In this document: positions 24,701 through 35,433 of the stretch, in pieces | Numbering within the stretch: position 1 is the stretch's first letter | Layout: each line of letters begins with the position of its first letter | Origin: Craterostigma plantagineum | Taxonomy: Eukaryota > Streptophyta > Magnoliopsida > Lamiales > Linderniaceae | Length of the DNA stretch: 64,000 nt | Direction of reading: 5' to 3' | Assembly: GCA_027422505.1 (NCBI GenBank) | Contig: JAPQWV010001576.1 | Coordinates: 1-64,000 of the forward strand | Translations under genes and position numbers: made by a program | Notes under the pieces: generated by a model | What the model saw: only the letters and a program-made list of their open reading frames with translations | The model's database searches: none | Told to the model about the DNA's origin: nothing

Positions 24701-24844
24701 GTAATTACTAGTTATTATTAATACAGTAATGTGCAATTCGAATGCAATGCAAATGCAGGAGGCTGTTGATAACTGTTGGCTTTCCATACGTCAGCCGGCG
24801 ATCTGCGCCCTTTCTTTGATGACCTCTTCCGTTCTATGCAATGA
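15796..24844 (+). CDS. MSH5: DNA mismatch repair protein MSH5 (meiotic MutS homologue), multi-exon
   Basis: MSH5 pairs with MSH4 to form a clamp that stabilises meiotic recombination intermediates for interfering crossovers. The ATG at 15796 gives [12 protein letters not shown] (exon to 15831), joined to [11 protein letters not shown] (16654-16685), [19 protein letters not shown] (from 16781) and [18 protein letters not shown]. Later exons include [15 protein letters not shown] near 18265, GRRLLR near 18605, [14 protein letters not shown] near 19440 and [16 protein letters not shown] near 21390. The ATPase part is plain: Walker A GPNYSGKS at 22189-22212, STFMIDL near 22820, Walker B VDEFGKGT at about 23020-23044, then THLSEIF near 23705 and [12 protein letters not shown] near 24000-24145. 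The last exon ends near [13 protein letters not shown] with TGA at 24842-24844. One-base homopolymer losses occur at 17572-17576 and 18013-18020, plus others. About 25 exons; limits are approximate. Confidence 0.93.
19146..19310. other. G+C-rich insert in an MSH5 intron
   Basis: This intronic block is much richer in C than its surroundings and begins CAGTGGGCGTACCCC, which resembles hAT or other MITE termini of the CAGTGGCG type. I cannot find the matching right end, so it may be a remnant. It lies between two recognised MSH5 exons and does not encode MutS sequence. Confidence 0.35.
24492..24711 (+). mobile_element. Small non-autonomous Helitron in last MSH5 intron
   Basis: The 3' end has the palindrome CCGTGCATTGCACGG, a short spacer and CTAG, followed by host T: the hairpin plus CTRR terminus of Helitrons. 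The proposed 5' end is TCCTATATATACA, after host A. The 3' end matches that of the Helitron at 31674-31861. The 3' end is well supported and the 5' end is less certain. Confidence 0.65.
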
Positions 24845-25204
24845 CCAAGTTATGCTATTATACTCTTTTCTCTCTAAAAAAAAGTATATATTACTCTTTT
24901 TCTCAATGGATGTATGTACAAACCAATTACCCAAACTACGTCTTTCTATTCAACTGAGGGTTAGTATAAACCGTCAAATAATCTCACTTAAGCTTTAGTT
25001 AAAATATATAATTAAAATAAAATATTCACTACCTTTAATTAATTACTATTATTCTAGCCCGGATTTCGCGCTGTGATCCGAATGCAATTTTTTTGGTTCA
25101 TTTTCGGGTTCACATTTTAAGTCCATTCCCACGATGGATTTTAAAGCCTATTATTTTATGGCATTATATCATGTAGTTAGTAAAATGTGAATCTATAGAA
25201 AAAT

Positions 25205-25617
25205 ATCCAATTAAATAAAATATTTACAGATAGATACCCATGTCAGAAATTTTTTAGATAGATACTCGATTTAATGTTTATCAGTTTCTTCAGTCACGCC
25301 GTACCTTCTTGTGTGTTTACGGCGTACCATAACACGTTGATATAGGATACCTAAATGTGCTAATACGGCGTACCTTATGTGTTATAGATGGCATACCTAG
25401 GCGTACCTAAATGTGTTGATATGGTGTACCATTTTCTCAACGATATGGTGTACCATTTTCTCAACGTATGACGTACCACAATACGTTGATATAAGGTACC
25501 TAAATGTGTTGTGTGGCGTACCTAAGGCGGATCGGGTACCTATCTTGCAAAAAATTTATTCTACTAAGTACCAACATATAAAAAAATCTAACAGGGTACT
25601 AATTACAAGTTTTTTTT
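25205..25617 (-). repeat. Interspersed repeat, copy B
   Basis: This is the inverted relative of 15186-15535, sharing its ends and internal blocks. The interior has about six diverged units built around GGCGTACCTAAATGTGTTGA, so copy B is longer through unit expansion. Its two copies bracket MSH5. Confidence 0.75.
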
Positions 25618-25943
25618 TTTTCATGGGTATTTAATGTGTAAAGACTCCTTAATAAAAATAGGCCCAAAAATCAAGTAAAATCAAATTTTATTTATTATAT
25701 TAACATTGGGCTTCCATATGCTATATGAAGAGGGGTCCATAAATTGAAAAAATGCCTCTAATTTGTCCCTCTATTTTTAGTTAACATTGATATGATTTAT
25801 CAATTGGTCCGTAGCAATTGACCTTTTCTACATATAAAAATACTTATTAAACCATGTATATTCCATAACCTTATAATAACTATCCATAACTTTTTTAGTA
25901 TATTACTTATTAAAACTATTTAAAAGTATTAACTTTATTTTAT

Positions 25944-25975
25944 AACACGCACATAGGGTGTGCGAGAAATACTAG
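25944..25975 (+). mobile_element. Helitron-like 3' terminus
   Basis: The hairpin GCACATAGGGTGTGC is followed by GAGAAATACTAG and host T. The same CACATAGGGTGTG hairpin ends two minus-strand Helitrons at 29206 and 49784. I cannot locate a confident 5' end upstream. Confidence 0.6.
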
Positions 25976-26679
25976 TAGTGTATATCTCCCATCGCTGGTA
26001 ATTTTTATCCTTGATATCTTGTGAAAAATCCAATAATGCAATTAAATAAAAGCTATTACAATTAATACATTGATTAAAGAAAGATTTATAACATTAATTT
26101 TAAGAAAGAATTTTATTAATAAATTTAATCATTTCCTTAATTCAAAGCTGATATCAGTTCTTTCTCTCCATTATTGAAATTAGTACTTTTTTCGCACATT
26201 GAGTATATTTTTATTATTTTAAAATTGGAAAGTTCTAATTTTTAGTGTTTAAAATGGAATATAATTTTTAAATATATGAAAAGAAAATTGATTTGCAGAG
26301 GCATAAGTAAACTAAATTAAAGACGTAGGAGTGATCAGAAAATTGCAAATGAAGATAAATGCAAATAAGTTGAGAGACCTATGTTGCAGTTTATAGCCAC
26401 CCTAAACTAGATTTTTAGTACTTAATTAATTTTTGTAATTTAAGTAGAATGGGCTTAGGTAATAGAGTATAATATATTTAAAATATAGTCCAGCCCACTA
26501 AGACGTCAAGTTAGCCTTTTTTTTTTTAATTTTCTTCCTCCACACCAATCTTCTCAAAACTATCCTTCGACGCCACCAAACACCCTCTGTCGCCGGCCGC
26601 CGACCCTCTGACCCGCCCTTGGTTTGTCGTTGAACCCTATCACTGAATAAATTTGGGAATTACGTCCAATTCTTCGATT

Positions 26680-28426
26680 ATGGCAGAAGAAGAGCAAGTG
26701 CCTGAACGTCACGAGCGCAAGAGAAGAACGTCATCGAAAGAAGCAAAGCATGGCCAAGAAAAGAAAGATGAAAATCCAGGAAGAGCTGCGAAGAAGTTGA
26801 AGATTGATAAGAAAATGAAGAATTGTTCCAGAAAAGAGCAAGAGACTACAATTCGGACGAAGATGACGAGGACTTAAGCGAACGTAATCGACATCATGGG
26901 ATCGATGAAGGAAGTGATGCTGATTCGGACGGTTCGGCTGACGATGTGGCAGCAGAGAGAAACACTGGAATTGAAAGGTATGATGTGGGCGTTTCGGACG
27001 ATGAAGATGACGAGATTCAACCTGGGGTGATGAAATTCCACCGAGGGTATTCATGCTTTTAAGTTGGCGTTTAAGAAGATTGTGAAGAAGAGCGGTGAAG
27101 ACGACGTGTTGGTGAGTTGGAATAAGTTTCTTTCATGTGATTTCGTAGAAGGTCGTGATTTTTTTTTTTTTCTTTTATATTCTTTTCTTGGGTTTTGTTG
27201 GTGTAGGGTCCTGTGTTGTCTGCACATAAGAAGTTAATTGCAGAGAAGCTTGCTGAAGATGAGGCTGAGAGGAAAGCTAAGGGAGAAGTCAAGAAGGAGA
27301 AACATTTGGTATAAATTGATATGTTTTTGTCTTGTGTGATTCTTATTTGTTCTTGACGATCATGAATGGGAATCTTTTGGTTTATTATATGTGTGGCCTG
27401 TTTTGATGAAGGTCCGAGAGAAAGGACATGTCAAGCCTGCTAATTATTTGGATGCCCATGAAAAGTTCTTGCTTGGGGTGGCAACCAAAGGAGTAATTTT
27501 TCGTATAGCTGCCAAGCTACAAGATAAGTTTTATTTTTTCGTAATGGAGACTGACCGTGTTTTGTTAATGTTCATTGGATGCTAATGGAGTTCAGTCGTC
27601 AGTTGTTCAATGCTGTAAGTTGTGTTTGCTGCTTTTTAGCAGTACCCATGAGTCCATATGCTGTATGGAAGTTTAGCTTCTTCATAGTAACACTTTCCTT
27701 CTGCTTTTGTGTAGGTGAGCAAATCACAAAGTGCTCAAAAAGTTTAAATCCATCAATGTCGAAGGATGAGAAAGGTATGACCCATTTTCATATATAACAT
27801 ACATCACATGACTCAATGACGATTGAATAATTTTTCGCGACTATGTTTAATTTCCTAATGGCAATACATACTTCAGTGATAAAGAACGGAGAAAGGATGC
27901 CTTCTTCTCCGAGCTTAGCAAGACTGGAACCCATCGGTTGGAGACAGTAGTTAAGGTTATTTTTTCTTAATGCACATAAGTTTTTAATGATACGATGAAC
28001 CTATCTCTGTTAACCATTAATTTGATCAGTTGATTTTTCATCTAAGTTACTCTGATTTGGCAACTTGTAGGTTGGTGAAGCTCCTGCTTGGGCTCCTCTG
28101 CGTGATAATTACATGCTAACTAATCCCAAACTGAAAGATTGGATAAAATCCAGGTAAAAAAATTCCTTTACTTTTAGAAAAGCCCCTACGTCGTTCCAAA
28201 ATGTGATAGATGATCAGTTGTACTTGGTTTGATCTTGTGAAGACCAAGAACAGATTAAACTTACGAGTTCGTCGTAGTTGGAATGGAATGCATTTAGGTT
28301 CCTTTTCCCTCTCATTGTTAAATCTTATTTTTTAATACGCTAAGGCTTGTGAACATGTTTTTAGGATACAAACGCTGCTGATGACATGGCAAACAATCCG
28401 AGTCAGATTCCTCAGATGACGAATAA
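26680..28426 (+). CDS. RRP15-like ribosomal RNA-processing protein (multi-exon)
   Basis: Rrp15-family proteins work in the nucleolus on pre-60S ribosome maturation. Exons: 26680-27111, 27207-27308, 27412-27493, 27596-27614, 27715-27774, 27877-27955, 28071-28153 and 28365-28426. The N-terminal third is Lys/Glu-rich with nuclear-localisation-like clusters (ERKRRTSSKEAK) and acidic runs (NSDEDDEDL, SDDEDDEI). The conserved domain follows: GVMKFHRG, then AFKLAFKKIVKK, DDVLGPVLSAHKKLIAEKL, then LLGVATKGV, LFNAV, KSLNPSMSKDEK and APAWAPLRDNYML. An acidic ESDSSDDE tail before TAA at 28424-28426 fits the family and sets the likely stop. One-base homopolymer changes occur at about 26821, 27045, 27493, 27601, 27888 and 28140. 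Confidence 0.88.
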
Positions 28427-29205
28427 ATCTGTTGATATTTTCTGATCCGTTATTTATTTCTGAAATGAGAGAATCTTAGATCTTTATTTTGTTCTCAAAT
28501 AGTCTTTGAAGGGTGTATAACATGCTAAATTTTTGAGAATTGAGGAGGGGCTCCTTTCGTTTTTGTTTTTTTTTCTTCTCCATTTTCTTAAATGGAAATT
28601 TTTCCTACTAGTCACTACATTCATTTCTCGTCCAACTCCAAGAACTAGGCATCGTGACCCACCTTTACAACTACTCCTCTGTTCCACTTATTTCTTCTCA
28701 TCTTTTTATTTCGGGCGTCCCACATAATTCTTCTCATTTTCATTTCTGGTAAAAAATCATTTCAATAATTAAACTAATTACACTATTTATATTAAAAAAG
28801 ACTTCTCAATTTGCGTGCCAACTAATAAGTTTTCTCTCTCCGTACTTTAAAAGTGTATGATAATATTAAAATATTGTAGTCTCTTAATCTCCGCGCCCAC
28901 TAATCTTTGGGAAGAATTAAATGGGACGGGGGAAGTCTTATTTTTTCGCACACTCTATGGTGCCACATATGATTTAGCACTTTATGTTGCTCTTAATTTT
29001 TAGATTTATTATTTATTGTGGAATTGATGAAATATTTTATAACTATATAAAAAGAAAAAATAATTTTAGGGGTGTAATTATAATAAATAAAAATATTAAA
29101 GTAACATGAAAACTTAAAGAAATTAAATAAAAAATAGATAGGACTAAATGCAAAGGAATGACAAACCAAATGTGCCGCTTATAGTACCGCCCTCTTTATA
29201 TGATA
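28427..29205. other. RRP15 3' flank
   Basis: A+T-rich sequence containing a Stowaway-like MITE at 28674-28936. No coding region is supported. Confidence 0.6.
28674..28936. mobile_element. Stowaway-like MITE
   Basis: The left end CTCCTCTGTTCCACTTA, preceded by TA, pairs imperfectly with the right end TAAATGGGACGGGGGAAG. Both are diverged forms of the CTCCCTCCGTCCC terminus. Length is about 263 bp. The right TA is not clear, so the last few bases are uncertain. Confidence 0.7.
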
Positions 29206-29495
29206 CTAGTATATATAGCACACCCTATGTGTGGCAATTAGATAAAAATTGATTAAAAATAAAATATTTAATTTTAATTATTATTTTAATATGTATTTTA
29301 CAAAAAGATGGTAATGTACTAAAAATAGTATTTCACACTTGGTACAAGGGTTTTGATTAAAACGTGGGTTTCTTTTTTTTTTAGTAGATAAAATCTGATT
29401 GGTTAATTGTTAAAATTGACAGACCAAATAGAATGGAATTGGCAATTTTTATCACCCCTAAAGGCTTTATATAATAGATAGATAGATAGTATAGA
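29206..29495 (-). mobile_element. Non-autonomous Helitron, 290 bp
   Basis: Read on the minus strand it starts TCTATACTATCTATC after host A (complement of T at 29496). It ends with the CACACATAGGGTGTG hairpin, CTATATATA and CTAG before host T. These are the TC start, hairpin and CTRR end of Helitrons inserted between A and T. It has no coding capacity. Confidence 0.85.
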
Positions 29496-29871
29496 TTATA
29501 TGTCTATTCTCGTAAACTGAACTCAAATTTCGTCCTTTAGGATCAAAACAGGTCGCACAAAGTGACTTCATTCATATAACAGAGTTGATTTGTATTGTAT
29601 GTATGTATGTATATCATTTGGCTTCCAAATAAATGAGTTATGTTATGCCCTTTCTTGCCTGATAATCCTTCTACCTATCATTTGAATCGAGTTGATTTAA
29701 CGACAGATCTGCTACTGCTTTATCATATGACTACGAAAAGTGTTGCATTGAATTGATTTACGAAAAAGCGTTGCATTGTATGTAGAAACAACAATAATAC
29801 AGCTTCAAAGAAGATCTCCAAATAATAATATCGGCGAACTTCAATTTGCTTCGAAAACTCTATACAAGTCC
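29496..29871. other. GDSL gene 3' flank
   Basis: A+T-rich sequence with short GTAT/TGTA repeats. It should carry the 3' UTR and polyadenylation signal of the minus-strand GDSL gene. Nothing else is recognisable. Confidence 0.5.
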
Positions 29872-31444
29872 CTACGGTGCAATGAGCTGCTGAACAGTGA
29901 CGGGCGAAACATATAATTCCGACCCTTGGAAAAGGATATCTATTAACGTCCGAGCAGTCGCCTCGGTTGGATGTATATGTCCCAAAAAAGGTGACTGCTT
30001 TCTCTCTTTGCAAAAAAGCGCGAGCGGGCGTGCATGGAAGCTGCGAACGCAATCTCCCGAGCCCACAGCAAGCCGCCTTCGTCTCGTTGACCCTAAATCG
30101 CACATACGTACATGCATACACCCGTTAGTTTTATATACAGTAATTATTTTTCATTCCTGTAATTATCGATGGTTTGAAATTGTAGCGGGCGTCAATTTGT
30201 AGGGACGACAACCTCCAATTTAAGAAATTTAGAGACATTGCCCCTGGAATCTCGATTTTATCTCAGCTTGGTTTTAAAGAAGTTAATGTCCGTATAATGC
30301 ATCATTTTCGTGAACCCTTACAATTATGCGCCGGAACGCTAGAATGTGGGACAAATCAACGGCTGTAAAATGTCCCTAAATTGCATAAAGATAATATCCC
30401 TGTCCCTGTAATGTCAACTCCTAAGTTCGATGTCTCTATATTTTGCTACCCAACCTAAACGACTAGACGAATAAAAGCAATGAAATTTTTTGGAGATTCG
30501 AGTTCAGAATCATTACCATAGTAGGCCGGGCGGGCGATGATGTTTTCGAAGACGGGAATAAACGTCGAAATAAGAGTATGGAAGTCGGCGAGTTGGGACG
30601 ACTTCAAACCCCTCAGCATCTGCACGAGCCCTTCGTTGTACTTCTTCGACCAATAGTTTACGTCCTCTCTGCACTCGTCTTTCTCGCTCCGAAACCTCTG
30701 CTTGGGTGCACATCCGATGGGAGACAAACGATGATTACGAACTTACGGCCTCCGAGGCCATATATTCCCTAATAATATTTGAACTTTCTACATTTAGACT
30801 AGACGAAAAATTAGGCGGAGAGAGTATGTTGAACGATCGTTGTCATTTTACCTTGAGCACGTCTTTGAAGGCGGAGAGCATTTGATCGACGTACTGCTGA
30901 GGAGCGGTCTTCTTAGAGGCTTCGGAGCCGTCGTTGAAGTAGCCGATGATGTCGTTGCTTCCATTACGACTGCGAAGATCGATTTTGAGAGGTGTTCGTC
31001 GGCGGCGCTGGGTGAGCCCATTTGCTTGATTAGGCCTTGGCGCACGCTTGAGAAGTATGATACTTGCTGCGGCAATGGAATCGTACGTTTCTGCAAAAAC
31101 CTCCCAAAATATATTGTAGTTGCATGGAATTGATTATGTACTGTTGTAACATATCATATTGTTAGTATATCCATGCACATTCAATGTGTGCGCTGGAATA
31201 TAATTATATTTTCAGTTATTTATAATTTATAATGTTTGATGAAATATTAATCTAAAACATAATTAAAAATGTTTAGAAGTAATCAAGTAGTGAAATGATA
31301 AAATATTTAAAATACTTAGAAATAAAGAAAATAATTAAAGAATTAACTGTAACTAAATGAAGGATAAATGGGAAGATAAATTGACACGATGAGCTTCTGT
31401 AAAATAATAAAGTAGTTGCATTTTCCAAAGCAGGTGGGGATAGT

Positions 31445-31481
<37 letters not shown>

Positions 31482-32692
31482 GCGTGTTCGATCCATGCTC
31501 ACCGCAATTAGTTTTTTAGTTTTAATTTGTTTTTAAGGAATTTAAATATTTGGGCCCTTTCCTTTTAAGCTGATAGTTATTCCTACCCGCCCAATACTAG
31601 CCCATTTGCAAGCGCAATAAATCTAATATTTCCAAACGAAGATAGGCTATTTAATTTTAAAAAAACAGAAGTATCTTATATTACTAAAGAAATGTAGGTG
31701 TTTTCATATGTTGACACGTGTCCCTTAATAATTTACAATAGGTTAAAATATAATAAAAACATGAGGAAATATCCACTCACACATTAACCACTTAAATAGT
31801 TATTTATTATCATAAATGAGTATAGATAGTTAACCCGTGCAATGCACGGGTAATAAACTAGTTTGTGGTAATATTTAAATGAATAGAAATATCTAGTTTG
31901 AGCTGCTTGGTTCGGGGCTACTTTAATAATAGCCCATTTGTCAGCTCAATAAATCCAATATTTCTAATGATGGGGCTATTTAATTAAAAAACAGAACTAT
32001 TTTGGTAATATTTAATTAACAGAATACCTACGTTGAGCTACTAAGTTTTGGCTAGGGGATTTTTTTACGGCTATAAAAAATAAAAATCCAGGAATAACTA
32101 AGAAATGCATGAATCTGCCATCTGTGGTATATTATTACCATATCTACTTAAAAATAGAAACATGAATACATATTAATATTACGTACGTAACTTACAATAT
32201 TTCCTTGATCTTCCGATGTAGTGTTAAAGATTCCGGCCCCGCCAGAGGCAAAGCTTACGCCTTTAATGTAATACATCGTTAGGCCGAGCAAGGTATGGCG
32301 GAGGGCTCGACAATCCCAACTTCTCAGCTGTTATTTTTTTTATTTTAATCAATTCATTTCAGAAAAAAAACATAGAAATATTTTATTACACGACCAAACA
32401 ACGAGTCAGAAACCATTCATTTATTACCTGCAAAATCAGCAGCATTCTTGCCATTTGAGAATCTCCCAGTAGCTTTATTTCCTGGATAATCTATCCCATT
32501 GTAAGGTATATTGGCTTTGATAAGAGAGAGCGGCAAATGATTGTTATTCCCGACGTCTACTAATGAGTCGCCAAACACATACAACGCTCGCACGCTTTGA
32601 GCGCTCGAATTATGGATCGTTGATAGAATAAACACAGAATAGAAATATAGAAAACAAAACTTTGTATTGCTTATTAGTAGTATTTTCCCCAT
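29872..32692 (-). CDS. GDSL esterase/lipase, secreted (five exons)
   Basis: Plant GDSL hydrolases are secreted SGNH-fold esterases acting on lipid or acyl substrates. Exon 1 (32692-32428) encodes a hydrophobic signal-peptide-like lead, then block [13 protein letters not shown] with the catalytic Ser. Exon 2 (32327-32196) has [13 protein letters not shown], the conserved Gly block. Exon 3 (31090-30852) carries AVV.GSND, supplying the block III Asn. Exon 4 (30768-30517) has [19 protein letters not shown] and a PAYYG end. Exon 5 (30092-29872) has AACCGLGRL and HPTEAT, holding the catalytic His, and ends QQLIAP then TAG. Introns are GT-AG. Coding length is about 369 codons, usual for the family. 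The DxxHPTE block needs two one-base corrections. Intron 2 contains a tRNA gene and a Helitron. Confidence 0.92.
31434..31506 (+). tRNA. tRNA-Phe (GAA), inside a GDSL intron, opposite strand
   Basis: The 73-nt sequence folds as a tRNA with anticodon GAA at 31467-31469 (position 34), the A-box-like TAGTTCAGTTGGGAGAG and a T-arm with GTTCGATCC. It is near identical to the plant tRNA-Phe consensus. The few differences are T in place of C, in the acceptor stem (a G-T wobble), the D stem and the T stem. Pairing is weakened but kept. It lies in intron 2 of the GDSL gene on the opposite strand and has no intron of its own. Either a slightly decayed active gene or a recent tRNA-derived copy. Confidence 0.9.
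31594..32045 (+). repeat. Diverged direct duplication flanking a Helitron
   Basis: Copy one (about 31594-31673 plus 31862-31908) and copy two (about 31925-32045) share TAGCCCATTTG, CAATAAATC.AATATTTC, GGCTATTTAATT and GGTAATATTTAA in the same order. Copy one is split by the Helitron and copy two is not. Confidence 0.75.
31674..31861 (+). mobile_element. Non-autonomous Helitron, 188 bp, in GDSL intron
   Basis: It starts TCTTATATTACTAAAG after host A at 31673 and ends with the CCCGTGCAATGCACGGG palindrome, TAATAAA and CTAG before host T at 31862. A diverged, unoccupied duplicate of the target sequence lies at about 31925-32045, where ACAGAACTA runs straight into TTTTGGTAATATTTAA. This confirms both ends. 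Confidence 0.88.
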
Positions 32693-32776
32693 GAATAGAA
32701 TCCATTATTAGAAAAATAATGATAAGAAGAACTAATGGGTTACTTACTAGGTTTGTATGTGAGAAGAAGAATTGGG

Positions 32777-32788
32777 TTTTATATATAT
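32777..32788 (-). promoter_or_regulatory. Putative TATA box of GDSL gene
   Basis: On the minus strand this reads ATATATATAAAA, about 90 bases upstream of the ATG at 32692. That spacing suits a TATA box with a short 5' UTR. Confidence 0.5.
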
Positions 32789-34626
32789 GGGGTTAGATTG
32801 GAGGGGAGAAGCTGAGGTTTTTGGAATGTGAACAAGCTTAGGTTTATAGGCTGACTTCTTTTATTTATTTCCTTAGTGTTTATTAGTGGAAAGTGTTGAA
32901 TAAATTCTTCGTTTTTTTTTTCCGGAAAAATAGCATTACTTGTTTGATTGCAGTTCGTCATCTATGGTCGGTCATTTAGAATTTATATGGATTTTATTTT
33001 TCCATTCCTTTTCCACTTATCTTCGTTCAAGTTAGATTGACTTGCAAAAGTGGGCCATTTGAGTGCATGAATTAGGTCGTTCGATGAAATTACGATAACT
33101 ATATTAAAAATTGAATGATGATTTTGAAAATTATTTATGTTTGTCAAATTTTAAAATACTATGTATGACCTCGATTACAATTTAAATGAAATGTATCATA
33201 AAGTTTATGGTCGACATGGTTAATCAAAAGCCGAAATAGTCTTGAAACGGACACAGTTTATATTTTCAACAACATTTTATGTGACTGCAATTTAATGAGA
33301 GGTAATATTCTTTTTTTTTTTTTTTTAGAAATCCAATACTTTGCGATATTCACATTGAGATGATAATAAAGACAAGAAATGGGGAGAGTACGTTACATCG
33401 ATTGTAGCTGTCCATTGAAGAGAAGCGATAGAAGACTTATTGTGGCCCTTTCGATTTATCACTGTGTTTGAATACTACATAGAAATATCAAGCTACAAAG
33501 TACAATACAAGCGTTTCCATTGGAGACAACAAAATGAAATCTCCATCGTTCATACATATTTTTCAAAGAATAAGTAGAAACAAAAATACGACGAATTTAT
33601 GAATTCCATAAATGAGAGGTTTGAGAATGAGATAATTCTTTTAACTAGTAAGTTTTTCTTTCGTATACAATGACTAACAATTTACAGGGGAAAGATGTAA
33701 CGAAACCATTGATTACATAACAGTAACAATTTAATCAGATAACAAGACATCCATGTAATGTATGACTAAAATAAAATCCTTTTTCTGTCAATCGTTTTCA
33801 GTCGTATTATTGTGTCCAAATCCAAGTTTGGAGTGATTATATGAGACCCGATAAGCATCAATAGTTGATATTAATGCCGAATTTCAATCTTGCCACAATT
33901 ACATTTCACATCTACAGTTGTAGACTCTAGAATAATACGAAAATCAGCTCGAGTCGACATATTTTAATTATTTAGCTTCAAGATTATCCTATTAAAGATA
34001 TTGCTTCATTTGAGGAAAATAAGTGTTGAATACTAAGACACACACCCAATATATATATCCATACTATATATATCAAGTGAGAGGGATATTTAAAAGCTGT
34101 TTATCAGGTTTTATAGATTTTATTCTAATTCAATTTTATCCTAAAATTTCATTTGAAAGTAATTCTAGATTAAAATATTATTGTATATATATTGCACATC
34201 AAGAATATCCACCAAACTTACCAACACTATTTATTAAGCACTTAGCTTGAGTTACATTCATATCATGAGAATAATTCAAGAGGTGGCTACTTCGCTTCTC
34301 GTCTGGTAAATTTACATAATACGCGTGAAAGGCATTTTTTAGGTGACATTTGACAAACATTTGCCTAAAGTCAGTCAATTGCTGTAAACAAATATATAAT
34401 GAGTTTCCTATTTCTTTGCTCTCTAAGATAAATTAAATAATTACTTGAGTCGCACATTAAATATATTCTTGCTTCAAAGACCAAAAATTCCAACAATAAC
34501 GATTACAATAAGCTTCGTGCTCGATTATAAATTCCCAGATAAATCAACGAAATTTAATAAAGAAATCGAACAGAAACGTGAAAATCGAATATTTCAAAGT
34601 CAGCACAGAATTACTTATTAAGAATC
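32789..34626. other. Intergenic region, GDSL promoter side to Tat element
   Basis: A+T-rich throughout, with poly-T runs near 33310 and no coding region or terminal repeats that I can support. The last bases before 34627, GAATC, are the target duplication of the Tat element. Confidence 0.55.
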
Positions 34627-35397
34627 TGTTATCCTCGGGATTCCTCGCTAACGGTAAAATAATGATAACGGTAAGATAGCCCGCGAATTGGTGATACGAA
34701 GGGGCAGAATCGATGATTTAAACGGGCTTGAGGACTAGATGTGTCCTCGGGCGAAGCCCGAGGAAGCATCACCTGGTGAAGACAGGGAACGATTCTGAGG
34801 AAGGGAGGAACGCCCGACAGGACTAGCTCGAGGGAAGTGAAAGTACAATCTCGGTTACGGAACTAGAAGTCTCTGAAGACGATGAACCGACTAGCGCCGA
34901 AACCCGAAGAAGACCCGATCGGGAGACGATTCCAAGATACTACCCGATCGGGGGGCGGCTCCGAGATGTTAGAAGATGCCCGATCAGGGCAGTTAAAGGG
35001 AAGAGTGGGATGGAAGAACGTGGGATCGTGGGAAACCACGTTGCCTTCGTGAGGCTCGCGAGAAAGGCGGGTCAGGATGAGGAATGGGTCCAGGCAAAGA
35101 GGATCTAAGGTTAGTATAAATAGTGACGGTTGGTTCATTATCCAGGTACGCTTTCTAATAACAAAAAATTAACTTGCAAGCCAACACACCTATCCCTCAT
35201 CCACTTTCTGACTTAAGCATCGGAGGGGATACGCCGGCACCAATCCCGGCCCCCTTCTGACGTATTTTCACGGTTTGAGTGTTAGTACGACGGAAGTAGC
35301 TGACGGGGAACGAGAGATTCGCGCCAAGAAAGTTGTGAAGGAAGACCACTACTCCAAGACGCTGCAATCAGGAGGTCGTTTTACGCGGTCCGCATCA
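34627..35397 (+). repeat. 5' LTR of Tat element
   Basis: 771 bp, TG...CA. It has a TATAAATA box at 35115-35122. It lacks a short segment (GACAAGCTTGAGAGGTAG-like) present in the 3' LTR and otherwise differs by few bases. Confidence 0.95.
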
Positions 35398-35398
35398 A

Positions 35399-35416
35399 TT
35401 GGCGCCGTCTGTGGGA
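35399..35416 (+). promoter_or_regulatory. Primer binding site of Tat element
   Basis: TTGGCGCCGTCTGTGGGA directly follows the 5' LTR. TGGCGCCGT is complementary to the 3' end of plant tRNA-Asp, and the match weakens after that. Confidence 0.75.
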
Positions 35417-35433
35417 ACGACATATTAATAACA

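Larger units (their letters stand above)
24845..26679. other. MSH5-RRP15 intergenic region
   Basis: A+T-rich, with an interspersed repeat (25205-25617) and a Helitron-like 3' end (to 25975). No coding region is supported. The last 150 bases hold a pyrimidine-rich stretch and the RRP15 5' UTR. Confidence 0.6.
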
